64,000 nt of DNA from Acetomicrobium flavidum (GTDB lineage Bacteria; Synergistota; Synergistia; Synergistales; Acetomicrobiaceae), in the NCBI RefSeq assembly GCF_900129645.1, contig NZ_FSQZ01000001.1:1636001-1700000 (forward strand). The letters run 5' to 3'. Under the pieces are notes generated by a model, which did not search any database, was not told the origin of the DNA, and saw only the letters and a list, made by a program, of their open reading frames with translations. Below, piece by piece: positions 10,913 to 23,623 of this stretch (the stretch's first letter is position 1; every line of letters starts with the position of its first letter). Both the position numbers and the translations under genes were made by a program.

Positions 10913-12628
10913 ATGACCTATAATCGTGCTGATGTATGGGTAAAAAATGTCAACGTAATATTGTTCAGCATATTCTTTCTGTTTCTTTTGTGTGTCGCAA
11001 CGTATGCTCAAAGCCCATCTTCGCAAATAACGTTGGAGGCCGATAGGGTAGTTTATTTTGAGCCTGAGGGACGCGCACAGGCAGAAGGTAATGTGACAAT
11101 TAGACGAGAGGATATAACCCTTAACGCCCCCTATGTTGAGTATTTGGTGGAAAATTCTATGGTCTTTGCTGAAAGCAAAGCAGAAGAGCAGGTCGTGCTC
11201 ATATGGGGAGATAGAACATTAAGGGGCAGCAGGCTGGAATATAACCTAGTCACTAAAGAAGGGACTATGCAAGACGCTTCAGGACAAGAAGGCCCTGTAT
11301 ATATTTATGACGGTAATGTCAGTGTTGCTCCACCCAAGGCGGCATTGGCGAAGGGTTGGTTGGCCAAAGGCGATATAAAAAAGGTAAAAGAGGACACGCA
11401 TATTGCCGTTTGGGAAAACGCAAATTACACAACATGTGATGCACCGAAACCGCATTATAATCTCTATACGACCAAAATGACAGTAATTCCTGACAATAAG
11501 GTAATATTGAGACGCCCAAAAGTATATCTCGATGGCAAATTGTTTTATACTTATCCGTTCAATTATGAGATCAGCTTGAAAGACAAAAAAACGAGCGGAT
11601 CCTTTGTGTATCAATTTAAGGACGATTCCGATAGGGGAACAGGGATTATGGCCTATGGCCCGGTGATATCGGAAGACAGGTTGTCGGTTTATGCCCACGT
11701 TGCCTATTGGACCGAGATGAACGAAGAATGGATGATATCGGGCTCATATAACTTGAATGACCAGTGGGATCTGTTTGCCAGTACTGCTTATACATACAAC
11801 TCCGACGAAGATGAAAAGCGCTATCGACCAGGTTGGGGGGCAAGCTATCATAATCAGGGTTTTTCCGGCAAGGTCTATTGGTCTCAGGCTGAAAGCGTAT
11901 CTATCGAAAAAGAGGCGGGAGTAACTTATAAGGGGGTCTTGTGGCGATCCCCCGAGGTTGAACTCTTCACGCCTTGGATTAATATAGCTTCGGATACGAG
12001 GTCCCGTCTGGCGCTATACTGGGGTCATTATGAGGCAATGGGGATTAGCGGAACACAGGAAGCTTCCGTCGATAGATGGGGTTACGGCTTTGAGGCATCT
12101 CAATCCTTCAAGCCGCTGGATAAAAAGAATAATAACTTTACACCATTTATATGGGCTCAATATCAGAATTTCAGGTACGATGCAAAAAGGCTAAAACGTC
12201 AGGAGATAATAGATGCCGTCTATGGACTGCGATATAGGATCGGCGATTTTCCGATGGTTACAAGCTATGGACAACGCTGGACTACAGGGAATTCGCCCAT
12301 GTCGTGGGATGACTATGACGACAGGCGCGAAATTTACCAAACGGTAGGCATTCCCTTGGGCAGCAGGTGGAAAGTGGCGGTGAGGGCTGCCTATGATTTT
12401 ATGGATGAACATTTAGATGAGGTTGTGGGCAGCCTGGTCTATGATGAACATTGTTACGCCTGGGAGTTAATTTATAGGGACGAAAGGCCCATGTATTATT
12501 CGGACGATGAGGATGATTGGATAGGCCTTAGGCTTGTTATCAAAGCATTCCCGGAGACTAAGATTACCTTCGGCGGAGAGGTGGAGACGATAACGAGTCC
12601 TGCTCAGGAGGTTGGATTTATAAAATGA
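10913..12628 (+). CDS. lptD: LptD/OstA-like LPS-assembly outer membrane protein
   Basis: A 571-residue protein with a signal peptide (about 1-32, ending VATYAQS). An OstA/LptA-like domain follows (about 38-140, including ITLEADRVVYFEPEGRAQAE and LRGSRLEYNLVTKEG), and then a long region rich in alternating aromatic and polar residues, consistent with an outer-membrane beta barrel. It is shorter than proteobacterial LptD (roughly 750-800 residues) and has few cysteines, so the disulfide arrangement known from E. coli is unlikely. It would receive LPS from the bridge and insert it in the outer leaflet. AAAGGAG precedes the ATG, and the stop overlaps the ddl start (ATGA). Confidence 0.75.
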   Translation: MTYNRADVWVKNVNVILFSIFFLFLLCVATYAQSPSSQITLEADRVVYFEPEGRAQAEGNVTIRREDITLNAPYVEYLVENSMVFAESKAEEQVVLIWGDRTLRGSRLEYNLVTKEGTMQDASGQEGPVYIYDGNVSVAPPKAALAKGWLAKGDIKKVKEDTHIAVWENANYTTCDAPKPHYNLYTTKMTVIPDNKVILRRPKVYLDGKLFYTYPFNYEISLKDKKTSGSFVYQFKDDSDRGTGIMAYGPVISEDRLSVYAHVAYWTEMNEEWMISGSYNLNDQWDLFASTAYTYNSDEDEKRYRPGWGASYHNQGFSGKVYWSQAESVSIEKEAGVTYKGVLWRSPEVELFTPWINIASDTRSRLALYWGHYEAMGISGTQEASVDRWGYGFEASQSFKPLDKKNNNFTPFIWAQYQNFRYDAKRLKRQEIIDAVYGLRYRIGDFPMVTSYGQRWTTGNSPMSWDDYDDRREIYQTVGIPLGSRWKVAVRAAYDFMDEHLDEVVGSLVYDEHCYAWELIYRDERPMYYSDDEDDWIGLRLVIKAFPETKITFGGEVETITSPAQEVGFIK

Positions 12629-13584
12629 GTGGCATCAGAGTGTTGGTGTTGTATGGCGGAGAGAGTCCGGAGCGAGAGGTTTCACTCGTCAGCGGAAAGG
12701 CCGTTGTAGAAGCTGCTCGAAATAGTGGATTTAAGGTTATAGATGGTCAGGTTTGTACCACGAGAGATGTAATATCTTTAATACATAAAGGCGATTTCGA
12801 CGTTGTCTTCATTGCCTTGCATGGCGGATGGGGAGAAGACGGAAGGTTACAGGCATTACTCGAATTTTACGGCGTTCCGTACACGGGATCAATGTCGGAA
12901 GCTTGCATGCTTGCGATGAACAAGGCCTTGAGCAAATATAAGTTTCGACGCAATGAAATACCTGTGCCTGATGGAATAGAGGTCGACATGCGTCAAGGCT
13001 TTGAGGCAGCCTATCGAAAGGTCATGGAGTTTTACGATGCCATTGGCAATGAAAAGATGATAATCAAGCCGTCAGGGTGCGGGAGTACTATTGGTGTAAG
13101 CACAGTAACCGAGAAAGACGATGTATCGCCGGCAATGAATTTAGCCTTTAAATATGATAACCTCATCCTTGCTGAACGATACATCTTCGGCAAAGAGCTG
13201 GCGGTAACAGTGTGGGATGACGGTAAGCCTAAAGCTTTTCCTATAATTGAAATAGTTCCCAAAAATTCTATTTATAGCTATAAAGCTAAGTATGTTCCCG
13301 GCGGAAGTGAATATATTGTGCCTGCTCAACTTGATAAATCTATTGCAATGACTGTGCAAGATGTCGCCGTGAAGGCACATTTAAGCTTAGGCTGCAGGCA
13401 GTACAGCAGGGTAGATATACGCCTCGACTTACAGGGAACTCCCTATGTTTTAGAAGTAAATACCGCCCCCGGTTTAACTGCTACTAGCTTGGTCCCGAAA
13501 GCGGCAAAAGCGATTGGGTGGTCCTTTGAGGATCTCGTTTTCCAACTGATAACAACCGCCATTAACAGAGAAAACCACATATAG
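12625..13584 (+). CDS. ddl: D-alanine--D-alanine ligase
   Basis: A 319-residue ATP-grasp enzyme that joins two D-alanines for peptidoglycan precursors. It has the N-terminal VLYGGESPEREVSLVSG, the substrate-loop phrase FIALHGGWGEDGRLQALLEF, YTGSMSEACMLAMNK, the ATP-binding IIKPSGCGSTIGVS, and the metal-binding EVNTAPGLTATSLVPK near the end. In this family the residue after the EVNT(x)PG(M/L)T motif region and the binding-pocket tyrosine or phenylalanine decide D-Ala versus D-Lac use; I cannot settle that here, but nothing suggests a resistance ligase. The start overlaps the LptD-like stop by four bases, tying wall and outer membrane synthesis together. Confidence 0.93.
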   Translation: MSGIRVLVLYGGESPEREVSLVSGKAVVEAARNSGFKVIDGQVCTTRDVISLIHKGDFDVVFIALHGGWGEDGRLQALLEFYGVPYTGSMSEACMLAMNKALSKYKFRRNEIPVPDGIEVDMRQGFEAAYRKVMEFYDAIGNEKMIIKPSGCGSTIGVSTVTEKDDVSPAMNLAFKYDNLILAERYIFGKELAVTVWDDGKPKAFPIIEIVPKNSIYSYKAKYVPGGSEYIVPAQLDKSIAMTVQDVAVKAHLSLGCRQYSRVDIRLDLQGTPYVLEVNTAPGLTATSLVPKAAKAIGWSFEDLVFQLITTAINRENHI

Positions 13585-13648
13585 CATAAATGTTACACGG
13601 CAAATTAAAGCAAGGAGATCTTATGTGAATAAGCTAAAATGCCATCTT

Positions 13649-14143
13649 CTATATTTCGATGCGCAGTATTTTAAGCCTTCTGATTCCACGAGGTGCCCTG
13701 GCTATTACTTCATCGCCAACGGCTTTGCCAATGATTGCCTGCCCGACGGGGCTTGATACGGATATTCTATGATTGTTCGGATCAGTTTCCTCTGAATTTA
13801 CGATCACATACGTGAATTCCTTATTTAAATCTAAATCCTTTAGGGTAACTTTGGTACCTAATGTTACCTGGCTGGTGTCGATTTGATCGTTATCGATGAT
13901 TTTGGCTTTCGATAGTTGCGATTCCAAGAATTGGATTCGTGCCTCAAGCTTGGCCTGGGCTTCTTTGGCTGCATGATATTCGGCATTTTCGCTCAAATCT
14001 CCGAAGGATCTTGCTTCTTCTAATTGTTTCGATATTTCAGATCTGCCGTCACTTCTCAATTTTATCAGTTCAGCTCTTAATTTTTGATACCCTTCCTTTG
14101 TCATTAAAATAACGTCATCGTGTTGAGTTCTTTGCATCGACAT
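13649..14143 (-). CDS. greA: Transcription elongation factor GreA
   Basis: A 164-residue GreA that rescues backtracked RNA polymerase by stimulating transcript cleavage. The N-terminal coiled coil carries the acidic tip in RSFGDLSENAEYHAAKEAQ, and the C-terminal FKBP-like domain includes ISVSSPVGQAIIGKAVGDE. A few extra residues (MSMQRTQHDDV) precede the usual start of the coiled coil. AGGAGGGG lies close before the ATG on the minus strand and a strong promoter lies at 14207-14234. It runs convergently towards ddl with only 64 bases between the two stops. Confidence 0.96.
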   Translation of the reverse strand: MSMQRTQHDDVILMTKEGYQKLRAELIKLRSDGRSEISKQLEEARSFGDLSENAEYHAAKEAQAKLEARIQFLESQLSKAKIIDNDQIDTSQVTLGTKVTLKDLDLNKEFTYVIVNSEETDPNNHRISVSSPVGQAIIGKAVGDEVIARAPRGIRRLKILRIEI

Positions 14144-14206
14144 ACTAAGTGCCCCTCCTTGCGAAAAACCTCATTGTATAAGTCGCGTTATCTTTTAGCT
14201 TTAAGA

Positions 14207-14234
14207 ATTTTACAACATTTGTCGCCGATGTCAA
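14207..14234 (-). promoter_or_regulatory. Sigma-70-type promoter of greA
   Basis: Read on the minus strand, TTGACA (14229-14234) and TAAAAT (14207-14212) are separated by 16 bases. The -35 is a perfect consensus and the -10 matches 5 of 6. The expected start would give a leader of roughly 55 bases before the greA ATG at 14143. Confidence 0.65.
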
Positions 14235-14567
14235 TCAATATATGATATATTACTAATAAGTCTTCGAATTCATATATCACCGATAGAATCCACGTGCAGA
14301 AAAAAGGTAAGGGAAGAAAGCAAATTTTATCCTTCGCTAAAATGCCATTTACATCATGATCAATGCTATCGTTATTCTTGTCATAGTTTAAAAGCCTAAG
14401 CGAAATGTAAATCAGCTATTGCTCTTTGCAAGTAAAAAGAACAATTGTTGGGCATGCATGTCATTGCTACATGATATATCCCCTTTGTTCATGTATAAAT
14501 CCCAGTTTGTAGGCTATAATAATCTCAAACTTACAAGATCATTGTAACGAAAGAGGGAAGGACGAGT
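14235..14567. other. Gene-free region between divergent greA and miaB
   Basis: These AT-rich bases hold no open frame of note and no RNA structure that I can recognise. The greA promoter ends at 14234. On the plus strand the best -10 for miaB is TATAAT at 14515-14520, but a good -35 is not apparent at 17 bases (TGTATA at 14492-14497 is weak). The ribosome site AGAGGGAAGG precedes the miaB ATG. Confidence 0.4.
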
Positions 14568-15920
14568 ATGGCTTTGAGTTTTGCCATGGATATATATGGC
14601 TGTCAAATGAATCAGTACGACGGAGATCGCCTTAGGACTGTTCTAACCCAAAAAGGCTGGCTTGAGACGGATCCGTCATGTGCTGATATTGTGATCATGA
14701 TAACCTGCAGTATTAGGGAAAAGGCCGAGCAAAAGGTGTTAAGCGAGATAGGACGTTACGGACGAATTTATAGGACAAAAGGGAGGCCTGTCTTGGCTGT
14801 TGTAGGCTGCATGGCTCAAAATATGGGTTTGGAGCTGTTGCGGAAGTTCCCTCAGGTGAAGGCAGTGGTGGGGCCAAGACATATAGGACGCCTTCCAGAT
14901 GTTTTAGAGGGAGCCTTAAACCATAAAGCAGTGGCATATTTGGATGAAGATCCAAGGGAAATGGTGGACTTGGAGGTGGCACCTTTAGTTAGAAACAATC
15001 CCTTTAAGGCATTTGTCACCATTGCTCATGGATGCGATAATTTTTGCACATACTGCATTGTGCCTTACGTACGTGGAAGGTTTGTCTCTAGACATCCCAG
15101 CGAAATTTTGAAGGAAGTAAACGAGCTCGTTGAAAGCGGGGTTATCGAAGTTACGCTTCTTGGCCAAAACGTAGATTCCTATGGTAAAGATTTTGATAAC
15201 GGGTATAGGTTTTCTAACCTTTTGAGGGATGTATCGCGTATACCGGGATTACTCAGGGTTCGATTTACTACATCACATCCTAAAGATTTTACTGACGATG
15301 TGATAGAGGTCATGGCTTCAGAGCCGAAAATCTGCCCTGCCATAAATCTGCCAATTCAATCCGGTAGCAACAGAATATTAAAAAAGATGAATCGAGGTTA
15401 TACCGTTGAACACTACGAAGAAATCGTCAATCACATACGCGAAGCAGTGCCCGAGGTTGCCATTACTAGTGATCTGATTGTGGGATTTCCCGGCGAGGCT
15501 GAAGACGACTTTAAAGACACTCTGGAGATGTTAAAAAGGATGCAGTTTGACTTGGTCCATACTGCTGCTTATTCTCCCAGAAATGGCACCCCGGCTGCGG
15601 TTATGCCCGATCAGGTGCCTGAGGAGGAGAAAAAAAGAAGGCTTGCCATTGTCAATGAGCTGCAAGATGGCATTTCTTTACAAAAGAATTTAAGCTTGAT
15701 TGGCAATGTGGTCGAGGTGTTGATCGACGGCTATGCTCCTAAGGGGAAATCCATGTTGCAGGGCAGGACGCCTACCGATAAGGTGGTTCTTATCCCTGGC
15801 GACGAAGATATGTTGGGCAAGTTATGTCAGGTGCATGTTACAAACGCATCCCATTGGTACTTATATGGCGAGATAATTTCATCTAAGGATTTTAGCGATG
15901 TCCTTGAAGTCAAACTTTAA
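14568..15920 (+). CDS. miaB: tRNA-2-methylthio-N6-dimethylallyladenosine synthase MiaB
   Basis: A 450-residue radical-SAM methylthiotransferase that adds a methylthio group to i6A37 in tRNAs. The N-terminal UPF0004 domain supplies three cluster cysteines (YGCQMNQYDGDR, TCSIREKAEQK, VGCMAQ). The radical-SAM domain has CDNFCTYCIVPYVRG with the CxxxCxxC motif near residue 155, and a TRAM domain closes the protein. The TCSIREKAEQ wording is typical of MiaB rather than RimO or MtaB. It heads a long co-directional run; its last 23 bases overlap the comEA start. Confidence 0.95.
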   Translation: MALSFAMDIYGCQMNQYDGDRLRTVLTQKGWLETDPSCADIVIMITCSIREKAEQKVLSEIGRYGRIYRTKGRPVLAVVGCMAQNMGLELLRKFPQVKAVVGPRHIGRLPDVLEGALNHKAVAYLDEDPREMVDLEVAPLVRNNPFKAFVTIAHGCDNFCTYCIVPYVRGRFVSRHPSEILKEVNELVESGVIEVTLLGQNVDSYGKDFDNGYRFSNLLRDVSRIPGLLRVRFTTSHPKDFTDDVIEVMASEPKICPAINLPIQSGSNRILKKMNRGYTVEHYEEIVNHIREAVPEVAITSDLIVGFPGEAEDDFKDTLEMLKRMQFDLVHTAAYSPRNGTPAAVMPDQVPEEEKKRRLAIVNELQDGISLQKNLSLIGNVVEVLIDGYAPKGKSMLQGRTPTDKVVLIPGDEDMLGKLCQVHVTNASHWYLYGEIISSKDFSDVLEVKL

Positions 15921-16605
15921 AAATTACTGTCAAGTTAAGAATTTAAAGTGGCTCCTAGTGGCTCTGTCGTTTTTTATCTTCGCTTTAGGATTTGCCTTTG
16001 CCTATTCCTTGGGAAGTTTAAAGGGGAACGAGTTTAATGCTGAGGAAATTACAATTAAGCCTTTCGAAGGTTCCGAAGTTACAGATCGCGCTAGCGCGAG
16101 GAACGAGGAAGGACAAATGCGCCCTGCCCAAGAAGAGTGGGTGCTATATGTTACCGGTGCAGTTAACAATCCCGGGGTATATAGGTTGCCTCAAGACTCA
16201 AGGGTCTACCAATTAGTTGAAAAGGCAGGTGGACTTACTCCTAAAGCCGATTCGGCTGCAGTCAACTTGGCAGCAAAACTAAACGACGGATGTCATGTGC
16301 ACGTGCCCGAGGTTGGGGAAACTGTTTCCGTCGGCAGGGAAGTATCTAATGTGCCAGTTTCGCAAGGTTATTCTGCACACGTTGTCGATATGGGCTCACA
16401 AAAGACCACTGTGGATTTAAACGATGCCGATATTGGAACTTTGCAAAACCTTCCTGGCATAGGTCCAAAGACGGCCCAAGCGATTGTGGATTACAGGGAG
16501 GCAAAGGGTGGTTTTCGTTCCGTAGAAGAACTGCTCGATGTCAAGGGTATAGGCCCAAAGAAAATGGAGAAGATTAGGCCCTTTGTTACCGTTGGATATC
16601 GATGA
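15898..16605 (+). CDS. comEA: ComEA-like DNA-binding protein (SLBB plus helix-hairpin-helix)
   Basis: A 235-residue protein with an N-terminal membrane helix (about 18-36, WLLVALSFFIFALGFAFAYS), an SLBB domain (about 78-140, LYVTGAVNNPGVYRLPQDS) and a C-terminal pair of helix-hairpin-helix motifs (TLQNLPGIGPKTAQAIVDYR and LLDVKGIGPKKMEKI). This is the standard ComEA design: a membrane-anchored receptor that binds double-stranded DNA outside the inner membrane during transformation. The ATGA overlap with comEC immediately downstream supports the call. Whether the organism is transformable is not shown by the sequence. Confidence 0.9.
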   Translation: MSLKSNFKNYCQVKNLKWLLVALSFFIFALGFAFAYSLGSLKGNEFNAEEITIKPFEGSEVTDRASARNEEGQMRPAQEEWVLYVTGAVNNPGVYRLPQDSRVYQLVEKAGGLTPKADSAAVNLAAKLNDGCHVHVPEVGETVSVGREVSNVPVSQGYSAHVVDMGSQKTTVDLNDADIGTLQNLPGIGPKTAQAIVDYREAKGGFRSVEELLDVKGIGPKKMEKIRPFVTVGYR

Positions 16606-18011
16606 AATTGCTTTATGAAGCTCCGGGTCTGTGCCTGTTAACTTCGCTGGTGATATCGATTCTTTTGACCGCAAAGGGTTTTCCGTTTTGGTTGGCTAGC
16701 GTTGTGGCAGGATCAGTGATGTTGTCTTTAGGTTTCTGTTCCTACGATGGTACAGATGAGGTATTTGTTATTTTGATTTTATGCTTTCTCATAGGTTTGT
16801 CGGGTAGCTTGTGGCTAACATGGAGAGTAACGCATGAGCCAAAATTGCCCGATAGGCTGACGGAAACGGCGATTGTATCTTTCGAAAGGCCCTGGGGAAG
16901 CAAGAGGGCCTTGATTTTAAAGACCGCTCAAGGCAATTATGTTGCCGAAGTAACGCCCAACTTGGCTTTGAGGGAAGGAGATCGCATTAAAGTCAAGGCA
17001 TCGGTATTACCCCTTGAGAAGAAAACTAGCGGATTTAATCCCTACACATACTGGAGGGCCAGGGGTGTGAGTGGCCGTTTGGTGGGATTACAGCTGCTTA
17101 AGTCCAACAAGGGCCGAACCTTTAGCTTATATTGCTGGAGATCGATTTTAAGAAAATGGGTGTTGTTGAACTTTCCGTTAAGGGTACGGGGATATTTACT
17201 GGCTTTATTATTTGGAGTCAAAGATCCGGACCTGGCTCAAGTTCATGCAAGATGGGGCACTTCCCATCTTCTTGCCGTGTCAGGATTTCATGTGGCCCTG
17301 GTTGTCGGAATTGTCTTTCGAGCTTTAAGGCGAACAAGATGGAAGGTTCAAATATCATTATTCCTGTTATTTCTTTATCTGGCCTTTACGGGATTCGCTG
17401 CCAGTGCCATGCGTGCCGGCATAATGGTGGCCTTTATTCTCATGGGAAAGTTGATCGGGCGTCCAATGAAGGCCATTCAGGCGGTGAGCCTGGCAGCTGT
17501 ATGCTTGCTTCTGTGGAGGCCTTGGTTTGTATGGGACGTAGGTTGGAAATTATCGGTGCTTTCGGCCTTGGCCATAGGGTGTATTGACATATTTCCTAAA
17601 AGATTTTCGTTGTTGCTTTCAAGCGCTTTCCTTTGGACCATCACCGCAGGTATAGTCCTTGTAACTTTTAAAACATTGCCCATAGCCGGACTTATTACCA
17701 ACATATTTGCAATTCCAATCTTCGCCATTTTGTTCATGGCAGTCTTATTATCGGTTCCCATTGCTTTGCTGCCGTATGGTTTAGGAGCGACAGTAATTTC
17801 CTTTGTGGAAAAATCGATATTGGCGTTTGAGTATGTATTAAATTGGATGACATCCTTTGTGCCTATGAGCATCGTCGACACTTGGCATTGGCCCTTTATT
17901 TCTCTTGCAGTATTTTTTATCATACTGGCAAGAAAGTTGGAATTAGGTTGTCTTAGAAGTGTTTGTGTCACGATTTGCGGGTTAATGCTTTATGGTGTAT
18001 TGCTATCTTAA
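16602..18011 (+). CDS. comEC: ComEC/Rec2-family DNA uptake channel, short form lacking the C-terminal MBL domain
   Basis: A 469-residue polytopic membrane protein. It has two N-terminal hydrophobic helices, an OB-like soluble part (about 85-150, ending with the family phrase SGFNPYTYWRARGVSG), and the Competence membrane domain with GVKDPDLAQVHARWGTSHLLAVSGFHVALVVG and FAASAMRAGIMVAF. Many ComEC proteins are near 700-800 residues and end in a metallo-beta-lactamase domain; that part is absent here, and coaX starts 18 bases after the stop. Domain-lacking ComEC proteins are known in other bacteria, so this may be natural. It forms a translationally coupled pair with comEA. Confidence 0.88.
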   Translation: MKLLYEAPGLCLLTSLVISILLTAKGFPFWLASVVAGSVMLSLGFCSYDGTDEVFVILILCFLIGLSGSLWLTWRVTHEPKLPDRLTETAIVSFERPWGSKRALILKTAQGNYVAEVTPNLALREGDRIKVKASVLPLEKKTSGFNPYTYWRARGVSGRLVGLQLLKSNKGRTFSLYCWRSILRKWVLLNFPLRVRGYLLALLFGVKDPDLAQVHARWGTSHLLAVSGFHVALVVGIVFRALRRTRWKVQISLFLLFLYLAFTGFAASAMRAGIMVAFILMGKLIGRPMKAIQAVSLAAVCLLLWRPWFVWDVGWKLSVLSALAIGCIDIFPKRFSLLLSSAFLWTITAGIVLVTFKTLPIAGLITNIFAIPIFAILFMAVLLSVPIALLPYGLGATVISFVEKSILAFEYVLNWMTSFVPMSIVDTWHWPFISLAVFFIILARKLELGCLRSVCVTICGLMLYGVLLS

Positions 18012-18029
18012 TGTGAGGGGGGAGCTAAG

Positions 18030-18794
18030 ATGCTATTGGTTTTGGATATAGGCAACACGCATACTTGTGTTGGGATATTCGACGGTGCCTGTTTGGTTAC
18101 CGACTGGAGGCTTACTTCCGAGAGAAGGACAGAAGACGAGCTTGGGATTTACCTTACTGGGCTGCTTCGCATGAGCGGAATAGATCAGAAATTCATATCT
18201 GGCTCCATAATATCGAGTGTTGTTCCGCCTCTTGAAATGGCTTGGCGTGAGGGGATATCTAAATATCTAGGGCTAGAAGCTATGGTCGTCAAATACGAAA
18301 TGAATCTAGGGATTGACGTACAGTATGAAGTGCCAAGTGAAGTCGGCGCCGACAGGCTTGTCAACGCTGTTGCCGCTGTTCATCATTACGGGAGTCCGGT
18401 CATAGTGGTAGATTTCGGTACGGCAGTAACCCTGGATTATGTGACTTCTGATCGTGCTTACCTGGGTGGTGCTATAGCTCCTGGATTGCAGGCTAGCGTC
18501 GAGGCCTTATTCGGAAAAACTGCAAAATTGCCCTTGGTGGCGTTGGATACGCCTAAGAGGGTTATCGGGAGGTCTACATCCGAATCCATGAGATCGGGGA
18601 TAGTCGTCGGTTATGCCGGATTGATCGACGGCTTGGTTGATCGCATGGCGCAGGAGCAAAAGGAAAATCCCAAGGTCATAGCGACCGGTGGCCATGCCGA
18701 GATCGTGGCGAGGTGGTCAAGCAGGATCAACACCGTTGACCCCAATTTAACGTTGGAGGGGTTGAGACTCATATATGAGCGCAACGCCAAGTAA
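18030..18794 (+). CDS. coaX: Type III pantothenate kinase
   Basis: A 254-residue ASKHA-fold kinase that phosphorylates pantothenate, the first step of coenzyme A synthesis. The phosphate loop is LVLDIGNTHTCVGIFDG at the start; GADRLVNAVAAVHHYG and VVDFGTAVTLDYV are the characteristic PANK III motifs, followed by GGAIAPGLQ and ATGGHAEI. The length is typical. A GAGGGGGGAG ribosome site precedes the ATG. Its 3' end overlaps the dus start by 20 bases. Confidence 0.95.
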   Translation: MLLVLDIGNTHTCVGIFDGACLVTDWRLTSERRTEDELGIYLTGLLRMSGIDQKFISGSIISSVVPPLEMAWREGISKYLGLEAMVVKYEMNLGIDVQYEVPSEVGADRLVNAVAAVHHYGSPVIVVDFGTAVTLDYVTSDRAYLGGAIAPGLQASVEALFGKTAKLPLVALDTPKRVIGRSTSESMRSGIVVGYAGLIDGLVDRMAQEQKENPKVIATGGHAEIVARWSSRINTVDPNLTLEGLRLIYERNAK

Positions 18795-19734
18795 TCCTCT
18801 ATGGCTTGCCCCTATGGCCGACGTTACTCTTTGGCCTGTGAGAAAGATGTTTTTCGGTCTTGGCGTAGGGCTTGCTCATACTGAGATGGTCTCTGCCAGG
18901 GCCATCATAGAGAAAAGTCATGTTGCTTATGATATGCTGTATAGACATCCCAAAGAAGGTGCTTTGGTGCTGCAACTTTTTTCGGGCGATATTGACGTTC
19001 TATTGAATGGGGCCAAAGAAGCATTAAAAGTTAATAGGTTTAATGCCTTAGGCATAAACATGGCTTGTCCATCCAGAAAGGTTATGGCTTCAGGAGGAGG
19101 GGCCGCTCTAATATATCGTCCTAATATAGCATCTCGCATGGTGAAAGAGCTCAAAACCCTTGGTTTGCCGGTTTGGGTAAAAACAAGAATTCCAAGCCAT
19201 GACCCGTCAGATGCCTTCAATTGGTGCGAACTTCTTCTGGCTTCAGGTGCGGATAACGTTGCAATACACGCTAGAACCCCTTCGCAGGGTTATAATGGTA
19301 AGTCGGATAGAAAGATCGTAAAGGAGATTGCCGAATCCTTTCCGGGCATGATATCGGCGACGGGGGATGTCTTTTCTGTAAGTGATGTCCTTGAATATAT
19401 AGAGATGGGTTGCGTTGGCGTCATGATTGCTAGGGGAGCATTGAAGGACCCCTTTATTGTAACTGAAGCTTTAAAGGCCTTGGGATATTCGGTTGGCATG
19501 GATGACTCCCTTGGATTTAGGATCAACGTCTTTCGAAGCTTCTTTGAAGATTTAGGGGATATTCGAGATAATATAGCCATGCCCTTGCTTCGTCGCTTTT
19601 TATCATGTATTTTTAAAAATGTACCCAGGGCTTCCTATATTCGTTCTTCATTAGCAAACGCAGGAAGCATTGTAAGGGCCAGGGAATTATATGATGCCTT
19701 TGTAGACGAATTAAAATTGACCTTTCAATTTTAA
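18775..19734 (+). CDS. dus: tRNA dihydrouridine synthase
   Basis: A 319-residue FMN-dependent TIM-barrel enzyme that reduces uridines in tRNA D-loops. It begins NPLWLAPMADVTLWPVRKMF and contains GINMACPSRKVMASGGGAAL, with the catalytic cysteine in the family's NxGCPx position (here MACPSRKV), then VWVKTRIP and VAIHARTPSQGYNGKSD. The phrase MACPSRKVMASGGG differs a little from the usual NMGCPxxKVxxxxxGA. The alanine before the cysteine replaces the usual glycine, which is worth noting but keeps the cysteine. It overlaps coaX by 20 bases and is followed by lysS after 15 bases. Confidence 0.92.
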   Translation: MSATPSNPLWLAPMADVTLWPVRKMFFGLGVGLAHTEMVSARAIIEKSHVAYDMLYRHPKEGALVLQLFSGDIDVLLNGAKEALKVNRFNALGINMACPSRKVMASGGGAALIYRPNIASRMVKELKTLGLPVWVKTRIPSHDPSDAFNWCELLLASGADNVAIHARTPSQGYNGKSDRKIVKEIAESFPGMISATGDVFSVSDVLEYIEMGCVGVMIARGALKDPFIVTEALKALGYSVGMDDSLGFRINVFRSFFEDLGDIRDNIAMPLLRRFLSCIFKNVPRASYIRSSLANAGSIVRARELYDAFVDELKLTFQF

Positions 19735-19749
19735 GGAGGAAAGCGATAA

Positions 19750-23288
<3,539 letters not shown>

Positions 23289-23305
23289 ACTGGGAGGTTG
23301 AGCTT

Positions 23306-23623
23306 ATGGACATGACGTCGGGCGATTTGATCGAAGATATAAGGCGTGTGGCTCGATTAGCCATGCTTGAGTTGAACGAGGAAGAATCTAAGCAAATAGC
23401 CGTGCAATTTAAGATGATACTGGATCAACTTCAGACGTTAGGTGAGCTTGATACCAGTGGTATAAATCCTTTTAGGCTTGAGGACATGGATCCCATGCCG
23501 TGGCGTGCCGACGAAGTACATATATGGAATCGATATAGCGAAGTGCTCTCTCAAGCTCCGGAGTCTGAGGACGGTTATTTTAAAGTGCCGCGAATTGTGA
23601 GGGAAGATAGAGATGAAAAATAA
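23306..23623 (+). CDS. gatC: Asp-tRNA(Asn)/Glu-tRNA(Gln) amidotransferase subunit C
   Basis: GatC is the small subunit that wraps GatA and GatB in the tRNA-dependent amidotransferase. The 105-residue product has the family pattern VARLAMLELNEEESKQIAVQF, LQTLGELDTSGINPF and the ending YFKVPRIV. GGGAGG precedes the ATG. It overlaps gatA by 11 bases, and gatA overlaps gatB by 4, giving a coupled gatCAB operon. Confidence 0.95.
   Translation: MDMTSGDLIEDIRRVARLAMLELNEEESKQIAVQFKMILDQLQTLGELDTSGINPFRLEDMDPMPWRADEVHIWNRYSEVLSQAPESEDGYFKVPRIVREDRDEK

Noticed and set aside
17132-17587. 151-codon open frame inside comEC, same strand
   Set aside because: The comEC frame has clear membrane and family motifs throughout; this is an out-of-frame shadow.
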